Below are positions 15,248-24,272 of a DNA stretch of 50,517 nt, piece after piece; positions within the stretch are counted from its first letter, which is position 1; each line of letters starts with the position of its first letter. Where the stretch lies: positions 1 through 50,517 of the forward strand of contig SHUF01000016.1 of assembly GCA_009694745.1 (NCBI GenBank), read 5' to 3'. Position numbers and translations under genes: made by a program. This DNA comes from Acidobacteriota bacterium (GTDB lineage: Bacteria > Acidobacteriota > Vicinamibacteria > Vicinamibacterales > SCN-69-37). Below the pieces are notes generated by a model. It was not told the DNA's origin. It did not search any database and saw only the letters and a program-made list of their open reading frames with translations.

Positions 15248-17961
15248 CGGCGGATCGCCACCTCGCGCTGCAGTTCCATGATGTCGGCGTCGGTCGGCGC
15301 CCACCCAAGCAGGTAGCGGCAGAAGTAGTCAGCACGCATGGCTGCCGACCAGTCACCCGCGTCTGCGTACCCGTGCCGCTTGCCGGGAATGATGTGGAAG
15401 TCGAACCGTTTGTTGGCCCTGATGAGCGCATCCACCACGCGGTACGTGCCCGCCGGGTGCACGTTGTTGTCGATGTCGCCCGTCATCAGGAGCAACTTGC
15501 CTTTCAGGTTCTTGGCCAGGTCCTGGTTTTTGTCGATGTCGTATTCGAAGGTGACGACGCCGTCTTTTTCAATTTCCTTCACGCCGTCATGCTTCTCACT
15601 CCACGCGCGGTTATACACGCTGTTGTCATGGTTGCCCGACGTGGACACGGCCACCTTGAAGAAGTCGGGATACACGAACATCGCCGCCGTGGACATGAAC
15701 CCGCCACCCGAGTGGCCGTAAATGCCGACGAGGTTCGGGTCGATCCACGGATGCCGCTTGGCAAGCTGCTCCACAGCCGCCTTCTTGTCGGCCAATCCGT
15801 AGTCGCGCAGATTGCCGTACCCAAAGTTGTGGTACCACTTCGACCGCTGCGGATTGCCGCCGCGGTTACCCACTTCGACCACGATGAAGCCGAACTGCGC
15901 CAGCATCACGTTGGCCTGGCGCGGCGAAAACGTCTTCGTCACGCTCTCGGTCTGCGGACCAGGATAGACGTATTCGATGATGGGATACCGCTTCGCCGGA
16001 TCGAAGTCGAACGGCTTGTACATAACTCCATACAGGTCCGTCACGCCATCGTCGGCCTTGACGGTGAACGCTTCTGGATACTTGAAGCCGGCGGCGAGCA
16101 ACGAAGAGACGTCGGTCTTCTCAAGGTCCATCACCTTGTTGCCGAGCGAGTCATACAGCACCGACTCTGGCGCCATGTCGATGCGCGACCAGTTGTCGAT
16201 CGCAAACGTCGCCTTGTCGTTCATCGACGCGGAGTGCGAGCCGTTGCCTGGCGTCACGAGCTTCATGTCGCCGGTGTCGAGGTTCACACGATAGAGGTGC
16301 TGGAAGTAGGGGTCTTCGCTTTTTTCACGGCCCACGGCATGCACAAACATGAGGCGGCTCTTTTCGTCCACGCCGACGATGCCGGTGTTGACGAATTCGC
16401 CCTGCGTGAGCTGCCGAAGCAGAGTCCCCTTGTAGTCATAGAGGTAGTACTGGCCCCACCCGTCACGCTCGGACCAGTGGATGAGTTCCTTCCCACCCGT
16501 CGCGTTGGTGATGAGACGAATGGGCTGGCTCTCGATGTAGGTGTTGAGCCGTTCGGCCACCACCACGCGCGCCTCGCCGGTCGTGGTATCCGCTTCCACC
16601 ACATCGAACCGCTTCTGGTCGCGGCTCAGCCGCGTGTAGAACATCTTGTCGCCGGCCGGTGTGATCCAGCGCGTTGCGGTGTCATTCTTCAGCCGCTGCA
16701 GGTTGGTGAGCGCCATTGAAGACGACCCGAGGTTCTGGTCCTTGAACGCGTCGGACATGAGCTTCAACGGCTTGCGCGACGCGATATCGAATACCTGGAG
16801 TTCAGACTGGGGCTGATTCACTTCGCCGGGCATGCCGTACTTGTAGGTCTCGAGACGCGGGCGCGGATTCGACAGCGAATTGATCACCCACAGGTCCCCC
16901 ACCTTGCGCGAGTCGGTGCGCTGCAGCGAGAACTTCTTGTGATCCTGCGACCACGACACGCCGACCGAGCGGCGGCGCGGGCCGAACTTCTTGTCGTTTT
17001 CGTGGCTCGCCGCAGCTGCGGCCGTCCCGGTCTGGCCACCTCGGCCACCGCCGCCCTGGTCCTGCTCGTCTTCGTCCTGGCCACCCTGCTGCGTGGGAGC
17101 GTAGCCATAGTTTTCTTCGCCGTCAGTGGTGAGCTGCACCTCAACCACGGACGGATCGTTCGGCGTCTTCTGCGCGACGGCGTAGCCCCTCGCATCCATC
17201 ATGAACAGGTTCTGGCCACGCGCGAAGAGAATGGTCTGCTTGTCGGGCGACACCTGCGCCCATGCCAGCGTCGTCGGCTCCGATTCGTATTTGTCGTTGA
17301 GTACCACGTTGCCGGTGGCGATGTCGTACTCGAGCCACCAGGTCTTGTTGCCTGTCGGTGTTGCCGCACCGGCGCCACCCGCACGGCCACCCTGTTCGCC
17401 ACCGCGGCCACCGCCACGGCCTCCACGCCCACCCTGCTGCTGTTGCTGCCGAATCTCCGTCTCGGTCAGCGTCATGCCGTTCATTTCCGCACCGGATGAG
17501 GTCACCACTCTGGACTCACGGGGCAACGAGACACTGAATCGGATCTTCGTATCGTTGTCGAAGAAGCGCAGTTGAGTGGCCGGCAGGTGCTCTGAGTCAT
17601 ACGGCGTGCGCAAGATACGCGTGAGCTGTGCGGCGAGCTTGGCGTTTTCAAAGACCGGCGTCTTCGTCTTCTTGACCGGGTCCACCATCCACCACTTCTG
17701 GCCGGCCGGCGTCTCGTATGAGTACCAGAAACGATCGCTGAACTCGAGCCAGTTCGGCGTCACTGCGGTGCTGAATACATATTTGCCCACCTTGGTGGAC
17801 GTCCAGCGGAACGCGAGGTCGTAGTTGGGCTTGGGCAGTTCACGGCCGGCGGTTGCGGTGGTGGACATTGACGCCGACGGGGCCTGCTGGGCCTCCATGG
17901 ACAGGGGCGCGGCAAACGCCGCAAACACGAGAATCATCACGAGACGGAACAGGTATTTCAT
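15244..17961 (-). CDS. Exported S9 dipeptidyl-peptidase IV-like serine peptidase
   Basis: This 905-residue protein has a signal peptide (about residues 1-24), a DPP-IV-type N-terminal propeller (about 60-620) and a C-terminal alpha/beta-hydrolase. Catalytic residues are Ser751 in YGHSGGGF, the second Asp of GDIDNNVHP, and His in PGKRHGYADA. It should release dipeptides or process oligopeptides in the periplasm or outside the cell. Gly/Arg/Gln-rich inserts (RQQQQQGGRGGRGGGRGG and GGGGRGGQTG) interrupt the propeller and are probably surface loops. The Shine-Dalgarno is AAGGAG. A -10 (TATAGT) lies upstream, back to back with the promoter of the VWFA gene. It is coupled to the TolB-like gene. Confidence 0.92.
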   Translation of the reverse strand: MKYLFRLVMILVFAAFAAPLSMEAQQAPSASMSTTATAGRELPKPNYDLAFRWTSTKVGKYVFSTAVTPNWLEFSDRFWYSYETPAGQKWWMVDPVKKTKTPVFENAKLAAQLTRILRTPYDSEHLPATQLRFFDNDTKIRFSVSLPRESRVVTSSGAEMNGMTLTETEIRQQQQQGGRGGRGGGRGGEQGGRAGGAGAATPTGNKTWWLEYDIATGNVVLNDKYESEPTTLAWAQVSPDKQTILFARGQNLFMMDARGYAVAQKTPNDPSVVEVQLTTDGEENYGYAPTQQGGQDEDEQDQGGGGRGGQTGTAAAAASHENDKKFGPRRRSVGVSWSQDHKKFSLQRTDSRKVGDLWVINSLSNPRPRLETYKYGMPGEVNQPQSELQVFDIASRKPLKLMSDAFKDQNLGSSSMALTNLQRLKNDTATRWITPAGDKMFYTRLSRDQKRFDVVEADTTTGEARVVVAERLNTYIESQPIRLITNATGGKELIHWSERDGWGQYYLYDYKGTLLRQLTQGEFVNTGIVGVDEKSRLMFVHAVGREKSEDPYFQHLYRVNLDTGDMKLVTPGNGSHSASMNDKATFAIDNWSRIDMAPESVLYDSLGNKVMDLEKTDVSSLLAAGFKYPEAFTVKADDGVTDLYGVMYKPFDFDPAKRYPIIEYVYPGPQTESVTKTFSPRQANVMLAQFGFIVVEVGNRGGNPQRSKWYHNFGYGNLRDYGLADKKAAVEQLAKRHPWIDPNLVGIYGHSGGGFMSTAAMFVYPDFFKVAVSTSGNHDNSVYNRAWSEKHDGVKEIEKDGVVTFEYDIDKNQDLAKNLKGKLLLMTGDIDNNVHPAGTYRVVDALIRANKRFDFHIIPGKRHGYADAGDWSAAMRADYFCRYLLGWAPTDADIMELQREVAIRR

Positions 17962-17984
17962 AGCGGGCTCCTTGGGTAAGCGAA

Positions 17985-17990
17985 CTATAG
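17985..17990 (-). promoter_or_regulatory. Candidate -10 box (TATAGT) for the DPP-IV-like gene
   Basis: TATAGT on the minus strand lies 23 nt upstream of the ATG at 17961, with AAGGAG in between. It faces the TATAAT of the divergent VWFA gene 18 nt away, so the two promoters probably share upstream sequence. Confidence 0.4.
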
Positions 17991-18008
17991 CTCAAAGGGG
18001 ACTCCCCC

Positions 18009-18014
18009 TATAAT
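18009..18014 (+). promoter_or_regulatory. Consensus -10 box (TATAAT) for a leaderless VWFA mRNA
   Basis: A perfect TATAAT ends 6 nt before the GTG at 18021. Transcription would start at or next to the start codon, and no Shine-Dalgarno is present. Confidence 0.6.
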
Positions 18015-18020
18015 CCCGAT

Positions 18021-20231
18021 GTGCCCCGCGCCGCCTTTGTCGCCCTCGCTGTGTCGATGGCCACAGCCGTACTCACCGGTAGTGTGCCGCGCGCGGCGCC
18101 ACAGGAACGCCCTCAGCAGCCGCCGGTCTTTCGCACCAACACCGAACTGGTCGAGGTCGATGTGGTGGTCGTGGACAAGGCCGGGCAACGCGTCCACGGC
18201 CTGACGAAAGACGACTTCATTCTCAAAGACCGAAAGAAGGCGCAGAGCATCGAGACGTTTACTGAGGTTCAGCGCTCGATTGAGCGGGCCACTGAGCTGC
18301 CGCGCCTGCCGCCGGAGACTCGCTTGGACGTGGCGAGCAACACGACCGCGAAGTCAGGCCGGTTGGTCGTGATGGTACTCGACGACCTGCACACCTACCG
18401 TGGCCGGACTGACACAGTGAAAGGCATCGCGCGCAGTATCGCGAACGACCTGGGTCCCGAGTCGGCGATGTCACTGATCCAGACGGGTGGCGAACACGGT
18501 GTCGAGGTCACTGATGACCGGTCGCGACTCCTCGGGTCCATCGACAAGTTCAAGGGGCGCCGCCCAACCAGGCGACCACTCGAGGTGTGTGATCCGATCG
18601 CCATCCTGCGAGACCCCGAGACGGCGGACGCGTCGAACCTGGACCCGGGCTGTGAGATCCAGGAACTCAACGCCAACCGTGGCCTGTACCGGGCGCTGGA
18701 AGATGCAGCGAAAATCCTTGGGCGCGACGACAAGCGCCGCAAGGCGTTCATCCTGGTCTCCGAAAACGTCGCGAAGGACATCAGCGGACTGTTTGACGGC
18801 GGCGAGCAAATCGCCAACATCGTCTCACGCAACCCTCGAGTGGCGGCGCCGGTATATGAATACCAACTGCTGAACACCATGAACGCCATGCGGCGCGGTA
18901 ACGTTGCGACGTATTCGATTGACCCGCGCGGCCTGATCAGTCCGCAAGAACTGGCAGAAGAGTGCTTCCCACCTCCTGGCGGCGCAAGGGGCATCGACCA
19001 TGACCCCTGCGTGGGCGACGAAGTAAAGGGCTCTCCAACAGCCTGGAACGCCTGGGTGCGCAAAGCCCAGCAGGGCCTTACGATCATGTCCGAAGAAACC
19101 GGCGGCTTTGCCGTGGTCAACACCGACGACTTCACCGGAGGCATCTCGCAGATCATCGGCGACCTCGACAACTACTATCTGCTCGGCTTCTACCCGTCAG
19201 ACGTAAACGGCAAGGGCTACCGGCCGATCGATGTCGAAGTGAAGGGCCGGCCTGAGCTGACGCTGCGGTATCGGCGCGGGTATCAGCTCGAAGGCGCGCC
19301 TGATCCGCCCAAGCCGACGAGCGAACTCAACCGCCTGGTCGGCGGCGCGCTCCCGAAGAACGACCTTCCGCTGCGTCTTCAGGCGATTCCCATGCCTCCC
19401 GGCCCCGCAGGCGGCAAAAACGCACGCGTCGTCATCGCGCTGGAACTCACGGTGCCGACGACCTCCATGAAGGAAGCCGAATCGGATCGGCTGCTCGACG
19501 ACATCGAATACGGGATGTACGCGGTTGATATCAAGGGCGCCAAGGTGCGCGAACGGCAGAGTTCTGGCGCCAAGGTGACATTGCGGCCCCGGCCCGGACT
19601 GGTCGTCGTCCCCGACAAAGTCACGTACGAAATCGTTTCCGAAATGCCCCTGCCGCCAGGCCAGTACCAATTGCGCGCCTCGGCTACGAGCAAGAAGCTC
19701 AATGCCGGCGGGTCTGTCTACCTCTCCTTCGATGTGCCTGACTTTTCGAAGGACGACCTGCAGTTGACGGATCTGGTGATCGCGTACGCCGACGGCCCAC
19801 ACGTCCCCATCGCGCGCGACCTGCCCCCCGTCACGATGCAGACGACGAGCCGGGAGGTGGTGACACGAGGCACAGTGCCGTCGATATCACGACCGTCGGC
19901 TGCCGTGCCTCCGACGTTGCCCGTGCCGGTGCCGACGATTCCCTTCGACCCGACGCTCGATCGGGCGTTTGTGTCCAGGGACACGCTGCGTTTGTACTTC
20001 AAGGCTGTCCAGCGCAGCGCCATGGCCCTGACCGCCACGATCTCAGCGCTGGCGCCCGATGGCACGGTGGTGGTGACATTTGACCGCGTGCTGGAGGCGG
20101 GCACTCAGCCGTCACTCGACATCTCTCTGCCGCTCACCCAGTTGGCGCCCGGCCCCTACCGCCTGCAGGTGGTGGTGACCGACGGCACCAACGAAACGAC
20201 GCGCGAAGTGGCGCTCATCATCAGGCCGTAA
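18021..20231 (+). CDS. Exported VWFA-domain protein (acidobacterial type), copy 1
   Basis: This 736-residue protein has a signal peptide (about residues 1-25) followed by the N-terminal signature of VWFA-related acidobacterial proteins (TIGR03436): FRTNTELVEVDVVVVDKAGQ and GLTKDDFILKDRKKAQ. It then has a VWA fold with a modified MIDAS start (VVMVLDDLHTY), FILVSENVAKD, and the typical NYYLLGFYPSD motif before a beta-rich C-terminus. Cys pairs (EVCDPI, DPGCEI, EECFPP, DPCVGD) suggest disulfides in the exported state. Function is unknown; VWA folds usually bind proteins in a metal-dependent way. The ppk2 remnant begins 9 nt after its stop on the same strand. Confidence 0.88.
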   Translation: MPRAAFVALAVSMATAVLTGSVPRAAPQERPQQPPVFRTNTELVEVDVVVVDKAGQRVHGLTKDDFILKDRKKAQSIETFTEVQRSIERATELPRLPPETRLDVASNTTAKSGRLVVMVLDDLHTYRGRTDTVKGIARSIANDLGPESAMSLIQTGGEHGVEVTDDRSRLLGSIDKFKGRRPTRRPLEVCDPIAILRDPETADASNLDPGCEIQELNANRGLYRALEDAAKILGRDDKRRKAFILVSENVAKDISGLFDGGEQIANIVSRNPRVAAPVYEYQLLNTMNAMRRGNVATYSIDPRGLISPQELAEECFPPPGGARGIDHDPCVGDEVKGSPTAWNAWVRKAQQGLTIMSEETGGFAVVNTDDFTGGISQIIGDLDNYYLLGFYPSDVNGKGYRPIDVEVKGRPELTLRYRRGYQLEGAPDPPKPTSELNRLVGGALPKNDLPLRLQAIPMPPGPAGGKNARVVIALELTVPTTSMKEAESDRLLDDIEYGMYAVDIKGAKVRERQSSGAKVTLRPRPGLVVVPDKVTYEIVSEMPLPPGQYQLRASATSKKLNAGGSVYLSFDVPDFSKDDLQLTDLVIAYADGPHVPIARDLPPVTMQTTSREVVTRGTVPSISRPSAAVPPTLPVPVPTIPFDPTLDRAFVSRDTLRLYFKAVQRSAMALTATISALAPDGTVVVTFDRVLEAGTQPSLDISLPLTQLAPGPYRLQVVVTDGTNETTREVALIIRP

Positions 20232-20240
20232 GATAGCTGG

Positions 20241-21125
20241 ATGAAGAGCCTGCGGAAACTCACCAAGCGACTCACGATTGCCAGCGGCAAGGGCTTTCGC
20301 CTCAAGGACCATTCTGCGGACTGGACCGGCGGTCTTAAGGATGAGGGGCATGCGCAGGAACTGCTCAAGGAGGGCGTGGGTCAGCTCTCGAAAATGCAGG
20401 ACCGGTTGTACGCGCAGAATACTTACTCGATTCTCATCATCTTCTAGGCAATGGACGCGGCCGGCAAGGACGGCACCATCCGCCACGTGATGTCGGGCAT
20501 CAATCCGCAGGGCTGCCAAGTGTTCAGCTTCAAGGCGCCGTCACCCGAAGAGCGCGCCCATGCGTACCTCTGGCGCTCGATGAAGGCCGTTCCAGAGCGC
20601 GGGCGCATCGGCATCCATAACCGCTCGCACTACGAAGAGGTGGTGATCGCGCGCGTGCATCCGGCCATCCTGCAGGGCCAGCAACTGCCGGACGCCATGA
20701 AGCTGGACAAGAAGATCTGGCAGGAGCGTTTTGCGCACATCAACGACTTCGAACGCTACCTGGTTGAAAACGGCACGGTGGTGCTGAAGTTCTTCCTGAA
20801 CGTTTCGCGCAATGAGCAGAAGAAACGCTTCCTCGAACGCATCGAAGACCCGGCCAAGAACTAGAAGTTCTCGGCCGTTGATGTGCAGGAGCGCGGCTTC
20901 TGGAAGGACTACATGAAGGCGTACGAAGACGTCTTCACGCATACGAGCACCGACTAGGCGCCGTGGCACATCATCCCGGCCGACAACAAGTGGTTCATGC
21001 GCGCAGCCGTCGCGTCAATCATCGCCGAGACGATGGAGGGGCTGACGCTGGACTATCCGATGCTGAGCGCGGAGCAGAAAAAAGCGCTCGCCACCGCTCG
21101 CCGACAACTTGAGAGCGAGCGGTAG
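20241..21125 (+). pseudogene. ppk2: Polyphosphate kinase 2 gene interrupted by three in-frame amber codons
   Basis: A single uninterrupted frame of 294 codons encodes a PPK2-family polyphosphate:nucleotide phosphotransferase, except for TAG at 20445, 20862 and 20955. Family elements are intact on both sides of each: Walker [32 protein letters not shown], the Walker B region [19 protein letters not shown], the lid [18 protein letters not shown], and the C-terminal PADNKWFMRAAVASII. The ambers replace residues that are normally Gln (before AMDAAGKDG), Trp (NWKFS) and Trp (WAPW). Each is one transition away from the family codon, and each lies in a CTAG tetranucleotide. There are no frameshifts. 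TAG also ends normal genes here (rph, the LVIVD gene), so recoding is unlikely. It is either a young pseudogene or translated by suppression. Confidence 0.85.
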
Positions 21126-21126
21126 A

Positions 21127-22911
21127 CTACTTCGCGGCGAAGCCGCGAAGTGTGGCCACCATCGCGCGATATCTCGCGGCGTCGATTGGGTTCGCCGAGC
21201 CGCCCTGCTTTTCGAGCGCGGGCAGCAGCGCGTCGAGCGCGGCGACTGCCGCGGCGCGGTCGGCCGCGTTGGCGCGCTCGACGGCCGTCAGCGCATCGTT
21301 GAGCGCGGTCGCCTGTTCGGGTTTCAGGCTCTTGCTGCGCGTCAGCTGATCCATGTAGGCGCGCGCCACCACCGGCACCTGGGGCCAGCTCATCTTCGGC
21401 TGTGACTGCGCATTGAACTCGTTCATCTGCACGAGCTTCGCGGCGGCAATCTCATTCGCGGACAGGAACTCGCTCGGCTTGAGTTCAAACACGTCCACGC
21501 CACGAGCGATCTCCGACCCGTAGATGAAGCCGTTGTACCAATACGTTGACCAGTAGCCGGCCGTCACGAGTTTGTCGGCGAAAACCGGACCGCGGTCGAA
21601 GAACGCGATCTCGACCGGACGCGTTGCATCGGTGAAGTCGAAGACCGACACGCCGCCCTGGTACCAGGCCTGGGCCTTGATGTCGCGGCCTGGGACGGGG
21701 ATGAGTGAGCCGTTGTGCGCCACGCAATTTTCGAAGTCGGTCTGCGCCGCTGGCAGCTTGTAGTAGCTGCGGAAGATCATCTTCTTGTCGCGGATCTCGA
21801 AGATGGCGTTGGCGCCCCAACTCGGCAGGTCGGTTTCTCGGCAACGGGGTGACGTGCCGCCGCCCCATTCGTCCGTGAAGATGACCTTGGTGCCGTCGTT
21901 GTTAAACGTGGCCGAGTGCCAGTAGGCGAAGTTGATGTCCGAGACTTCGCTGAGCCGCTTCGGATTCACCGGGTCGGAGATGTCGAGCAGGATGCCGTTG
22001 CCCGAGCACGCGCCAGCGGCGAGGCCCAGTTCGGGGTACACCGTGATGTCGTGGCACTGGTTCGTGGTGGACGTGCGCTGCGTGCCTTCGCCGTGCGCGC
22101 CGCCCGGCCACAAGCCGGCAATGGCGCCCGTCTGTGTGTCGGCGAAAATTCGGGGACGACTGACGATCTTCGCCGCAGCCGGGTTCTTGATCGGCACCGC
22201 GATGACATCAATGCTGAAGAGCGCGGTGTTCGGGTCGGCGTTTGGATCGCCCGACGAGCACCCTTCCAGTTCCTTGTCCGACCGTACCCCACCGGTGCCC
22301 GATCCGTACACGTAGATCATCGAGGGATCTTTTGGATTCGGCACGAGCGAGTGCGTGTGGGAGCCGCGGCACGTCTGCACGGCGGCCACCTGCACGGGCT
22401 TGTTGATGTCGGAGATGTCGAAGATACGGACGCCGCGGAAGCGTTCCGGGCTCGGCGCATTGGGCGCGCCAGTCACGCCCTGCGTGCCGCAATCCACGCG
22501 GCCGTTGCCCTGCTCAACCGACATGAAGAGTAGGTTGCCGAACACCGACAGGTCACCCTGACCACCCGGGCACGGCACCGACGTCCGCAGCCGGATCTTG
22601 CGCGGGTCTTCGATGTCGTAGAAATTGAACCCGGCAAAGCCGCCGATGAACATGTTGCCGCCCTTGAAGGCAATGTCGGAGTTCGCGAACGCCAGGCCAC
22701 CGGTGCCGGTCGCATCGCCGAAGCCCGGCGGCTTGGGCAGCGTCGCCACCAGTTCCATGTTGCGCGCCGCCACGCCGGCATCCGTCGCGCCGGCCTTCAG
22801 GCCCACGCGCGGGTCCTGCCCCGGCTGCTGCACTTGCTGCGCCCCGCCCTCGGCGGCCCATACAAACAGGCCCGCCACCACACATCCAATCCAGATCGAC
22901 TGCTTCTTCAT
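21127..22911 (-). CDS. Exported LVIVD-repeat propeller protein
   Basis: This 594-residue protein has a signal peptide (about residues 1-24). Its repeats resemble LVIVD propeller units, in which a block such as GFNFYDIEDPRKIRL, GVRIFDISDINKPVQV, GILLDISDPVNPKRL or GVSVFDFTDATRPVEI marks each blade. Possible metal-binding His residues occur in GSHTHSLV, NQCHDITV and AYWHSATF. No enzyme motif is recognised. The ATG overlaps the DUF305 stop (ATGA), so both are made together. It converges on ppk2 with one base between the two TAG stops. Confidence 0.85.
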   Translation of the reverse strand: MKKQSIWIGCVVAGLFVWAAEGGAQQVQQPGQDPRVGLKAGATDAGVAARNMELVATLPKPPGFGDATGTGGLAFANSDIAFKGGNMFIGGFAGFNFYDIEDPRKIRLRTSVPCPGGQGDLSVFGNLLFMSVEQGNGRVDCGTQGVTGAPNAPSPERFRGVRIFDISDINKPVQVAAVQTCRGSHTHSLVPNPKDPSMIYVYGSGTGGVRSDKELEGCSSGDPNADPNTALFSIDVIAVPIKNPAAAKIVSRPRIFADTQTGAIAGLWPGGAHGEGTQRTSTTNQCHDITVYPELGLAAGACSGNGILLDISDPVNPKRLSEVSDINFAYWHSATFNNDGTKVIFTDEWGGGTSPRCRETDLPSWGANAIFEIRDKKMIFRSYYKLPAAQTDFENCVAHNGSLIPVPGRDIKAQAWYQGGVSVFDFTDATRPVEIAFFDRGPVFADKLVTAGYWSTYWYNGFIYGSEIARGVDVFELKPSEFLSANEIAAAKLVQMNEFNAQSQPKMSWPQVPVVARAYMDQLTRSKSLKPEQATALNDALTAVERANAADRAAAVAALDALLPALEKQGGSANPIDAARYRAMVATLRGFAAK

Positions 22912-23555
22912 TTCTTGATGCCCTTCAGCATGGTGTTCATGCGGAGAATTTCCATCCGCTGGTCCGCGTCCACGTGTGTTGCGAAATCATGAATCTCGGC
23001 TTCCTGCATCGCGCCCGGCGACGACATCAGTTCCTGCACCATGGTCAGGGCCCCACCGTGGTGCCTGATCATGCCCTGCAGGAACAACCGGTCGAACTCG
23101 GCGCCCTTGGCCACGCGCAGTTTCTCCATTTCCTCCGGCGTCAACATGCCCGGCATCGTTCCGCCCGGCAGGTGATGCGCGTGTTCACTCGGGATGGACT
23201 CACCGCGATTCTGCAGCCAGAGCCGCATCATCTTGATCTCATCGTTCTGCGATACCTCGATGCGCATGCCCAGCATGCGCATGTCCTCGCGTTTGGTGCG
23301 CGTCTTGAGCAGGTCCACCATCTCCACCGCCTGCGCGTGGTGACCGATCATCCCCTGCATGAACTTGGTATCCGCCGGCGAGTGTTTGGACGCGACCGCC
23401 TTGGGCCGCTCAGACTCACTCAACTCGCGGCTCGGCTTCCCGGGAGCGCCCGGCTGAACCACGGGCACCTGCGCCGACGCCTGGCCGGAAAACACGACAA
23501 CGGCCGCGATGACTGTAGTGGCCAGGCACACGTTGACCCGGTTCGTCCTTTTCAT
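22908..23555 (-). CDS. Exported DUF305 four-helix protein
   Basis: This 215-residue protein has a signal peptide (about residues 1-29) and a DUF305 domain containing the two family signatures, DTKFMQGMIGHHAQAVEM and DRLFLQGMIRHHGGALTM. DUF305 is a ferritin-like helical fold whose paired His and Met residues suggest metal (often copper or silver) binding; the function is not settled. A His-rich stretch between the repeats (SEHAHHLPGGTMPGM) supports metal binding. ATG 23555 is used because a signal peptide follows and TAAAAT lies 7 nt upstream. It is translationally coupled to the LVIVD gene. Confidence 0.92.
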   Translation of the reverse strand: MKRTNRVNVCLATTVIAAVVVFSGQASAQVPVVQPGAPGKPSRELSESERPKAVASKHSPADTKFMQGMIGHHAQAVEMVDLLKTRTKREDMRMLGMRIEVSQNDEIKMMRLWLQNRGESIPSEHAHHLPGGTMPGMLTPEEMEKLRVAKGAEFDRLFLQGMIRHHGGALTMVQELMSSPGAMQEAEIHDFATHVDADQRMEILRMNTMLKGIKK

Positions 23556-23562
23556 CCGTCTG

Positions 23563-23568
23563 ATTTTA
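23563..23568 (-). promoter_or_regulatory. Candidate -10 box (TAAAAT), leaderless DUF305 mRNA
   Basis: TAAAAT on the minus strand ends 7 nt before the ATG at 23555 with no Shine-Dalgarno between, like the other leaderless-type starts in the window. Confidence 0.45.
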
Positions 23569-23600
23569 TCGGTAATCAGGTAATCTGGCGAGCCAGTCAA

Positions 23601-24272
23601 TCACCGATTCACGACCGCAGTCCGAATCCGGTCCAACTTCGGAAACTCACGGTCGAAGAAAACGTTTCCTTCCGCGAAGCCCGCGTCCTGTCTGCCGGCG
23701 CGGATGCCACCAAGGCCCTCTCCGTAGCCAGAGTAGAACGCGCCTGCGGCTTCGATCCCCTCCACGACCCGGCCGAAGGGCACAAACGGCTCCTTGTCGT
23801 GGGTGGCGGCATTGTCTCGCAGGTTGATGAACACCTGTGTGGTCCTGCCGTTCGGCACGGCAAACGCGAACGCCACAGTGCCACGAACATTGGACTGACC
23901 GGCGGGATCATCGGGAAAGGTGGCATGACGCCACGCCTGCGCGACCTTCGGGTCGCCCGCGATACCGAATTGCACCCATGTCGCCGGCCGCACCCGAAAC
24001 AGCCTCGCATCGTCGTAGTATCCGTGTCGGACCAGATTGATGAACCGATCGGCGCCAAGTGGCGCCCAGGCGCGAATGACTTCGATGACGAGCGGCCCCT
24101 TGGGGGTATCGAGCCGTACGCGCGACACGGCGGGCGCCGGCGTCGTGAACGCCGGGTCGGTCGGCGTCAGCAGTCGGGCGCGGTCGGCCGCCGCCGACTG
24201 GCCGAGCGCAGTCTCGGCCAAGGCGACGCCGGCGCCGAACGTGATGAGGAGAAGTGTGATGGGCAAGCGCAT
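23601..24272 (-). CDS. Exported cyclophilin-type peptidyl-prolyl isomerase
   Basis: This 223-residue protein has a signal peptide (LPITLLLITFGAGVALAET) and a cyclophilin domain recognisable from DTPKGPLVIEVIRAWAPLGA, FINLVRHGYYDDARLFRV, the WVQFGI element (normally FxxQxG) and GTVAFAFA-VPNGRTTQVFINL. It should assist folding of exported proteins in the periplasm. The catalytic Arg of the FHR motif corresponds to the FRV segment. The start ATG at 24272 lies inside the first codons of the divergent gene at 24259, giving a 14-nt head-to-head overlap. Only a weak Shine-Dalgarno (GGTGA) is seen. Confidence 0.85.
   Translation of the reverse strand: MRLPITLLLITFGAGVALAETALGQSAAADRARLLTPTDPAFTTPAPAVSRVRLDTPKGPLVIEVIRAWAPLGADRFINLVRHGYYDDARLFRVRPATWVQFGIAGDPKVAQAWRHATFPDDPAGQSNVRGTVAFAFAVPNGRTTQVFINLRDNAATHDKEPFVPFGRVVEGIEAAGAFYSGYGEGLGGIRAGRQDAGFAEGNVFFDREFPKLDRIRTAVVNR

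Noticed and set aside
15373-16719. 448-codon plus-strand frame opposite the DPP-IV-like gene
   Set aside because: Antisense shadow; the conserved peptidase on the other strand explains the open frame.
20241-21125. General reassignment of TAG to an amino acid
   Set aside because: TAG ends rph, the BNR, TolB-like, LVIVD, TIM-barrel, LLM and DUF885 genes at the expected C-termini, so it is a normal stop in this genome.
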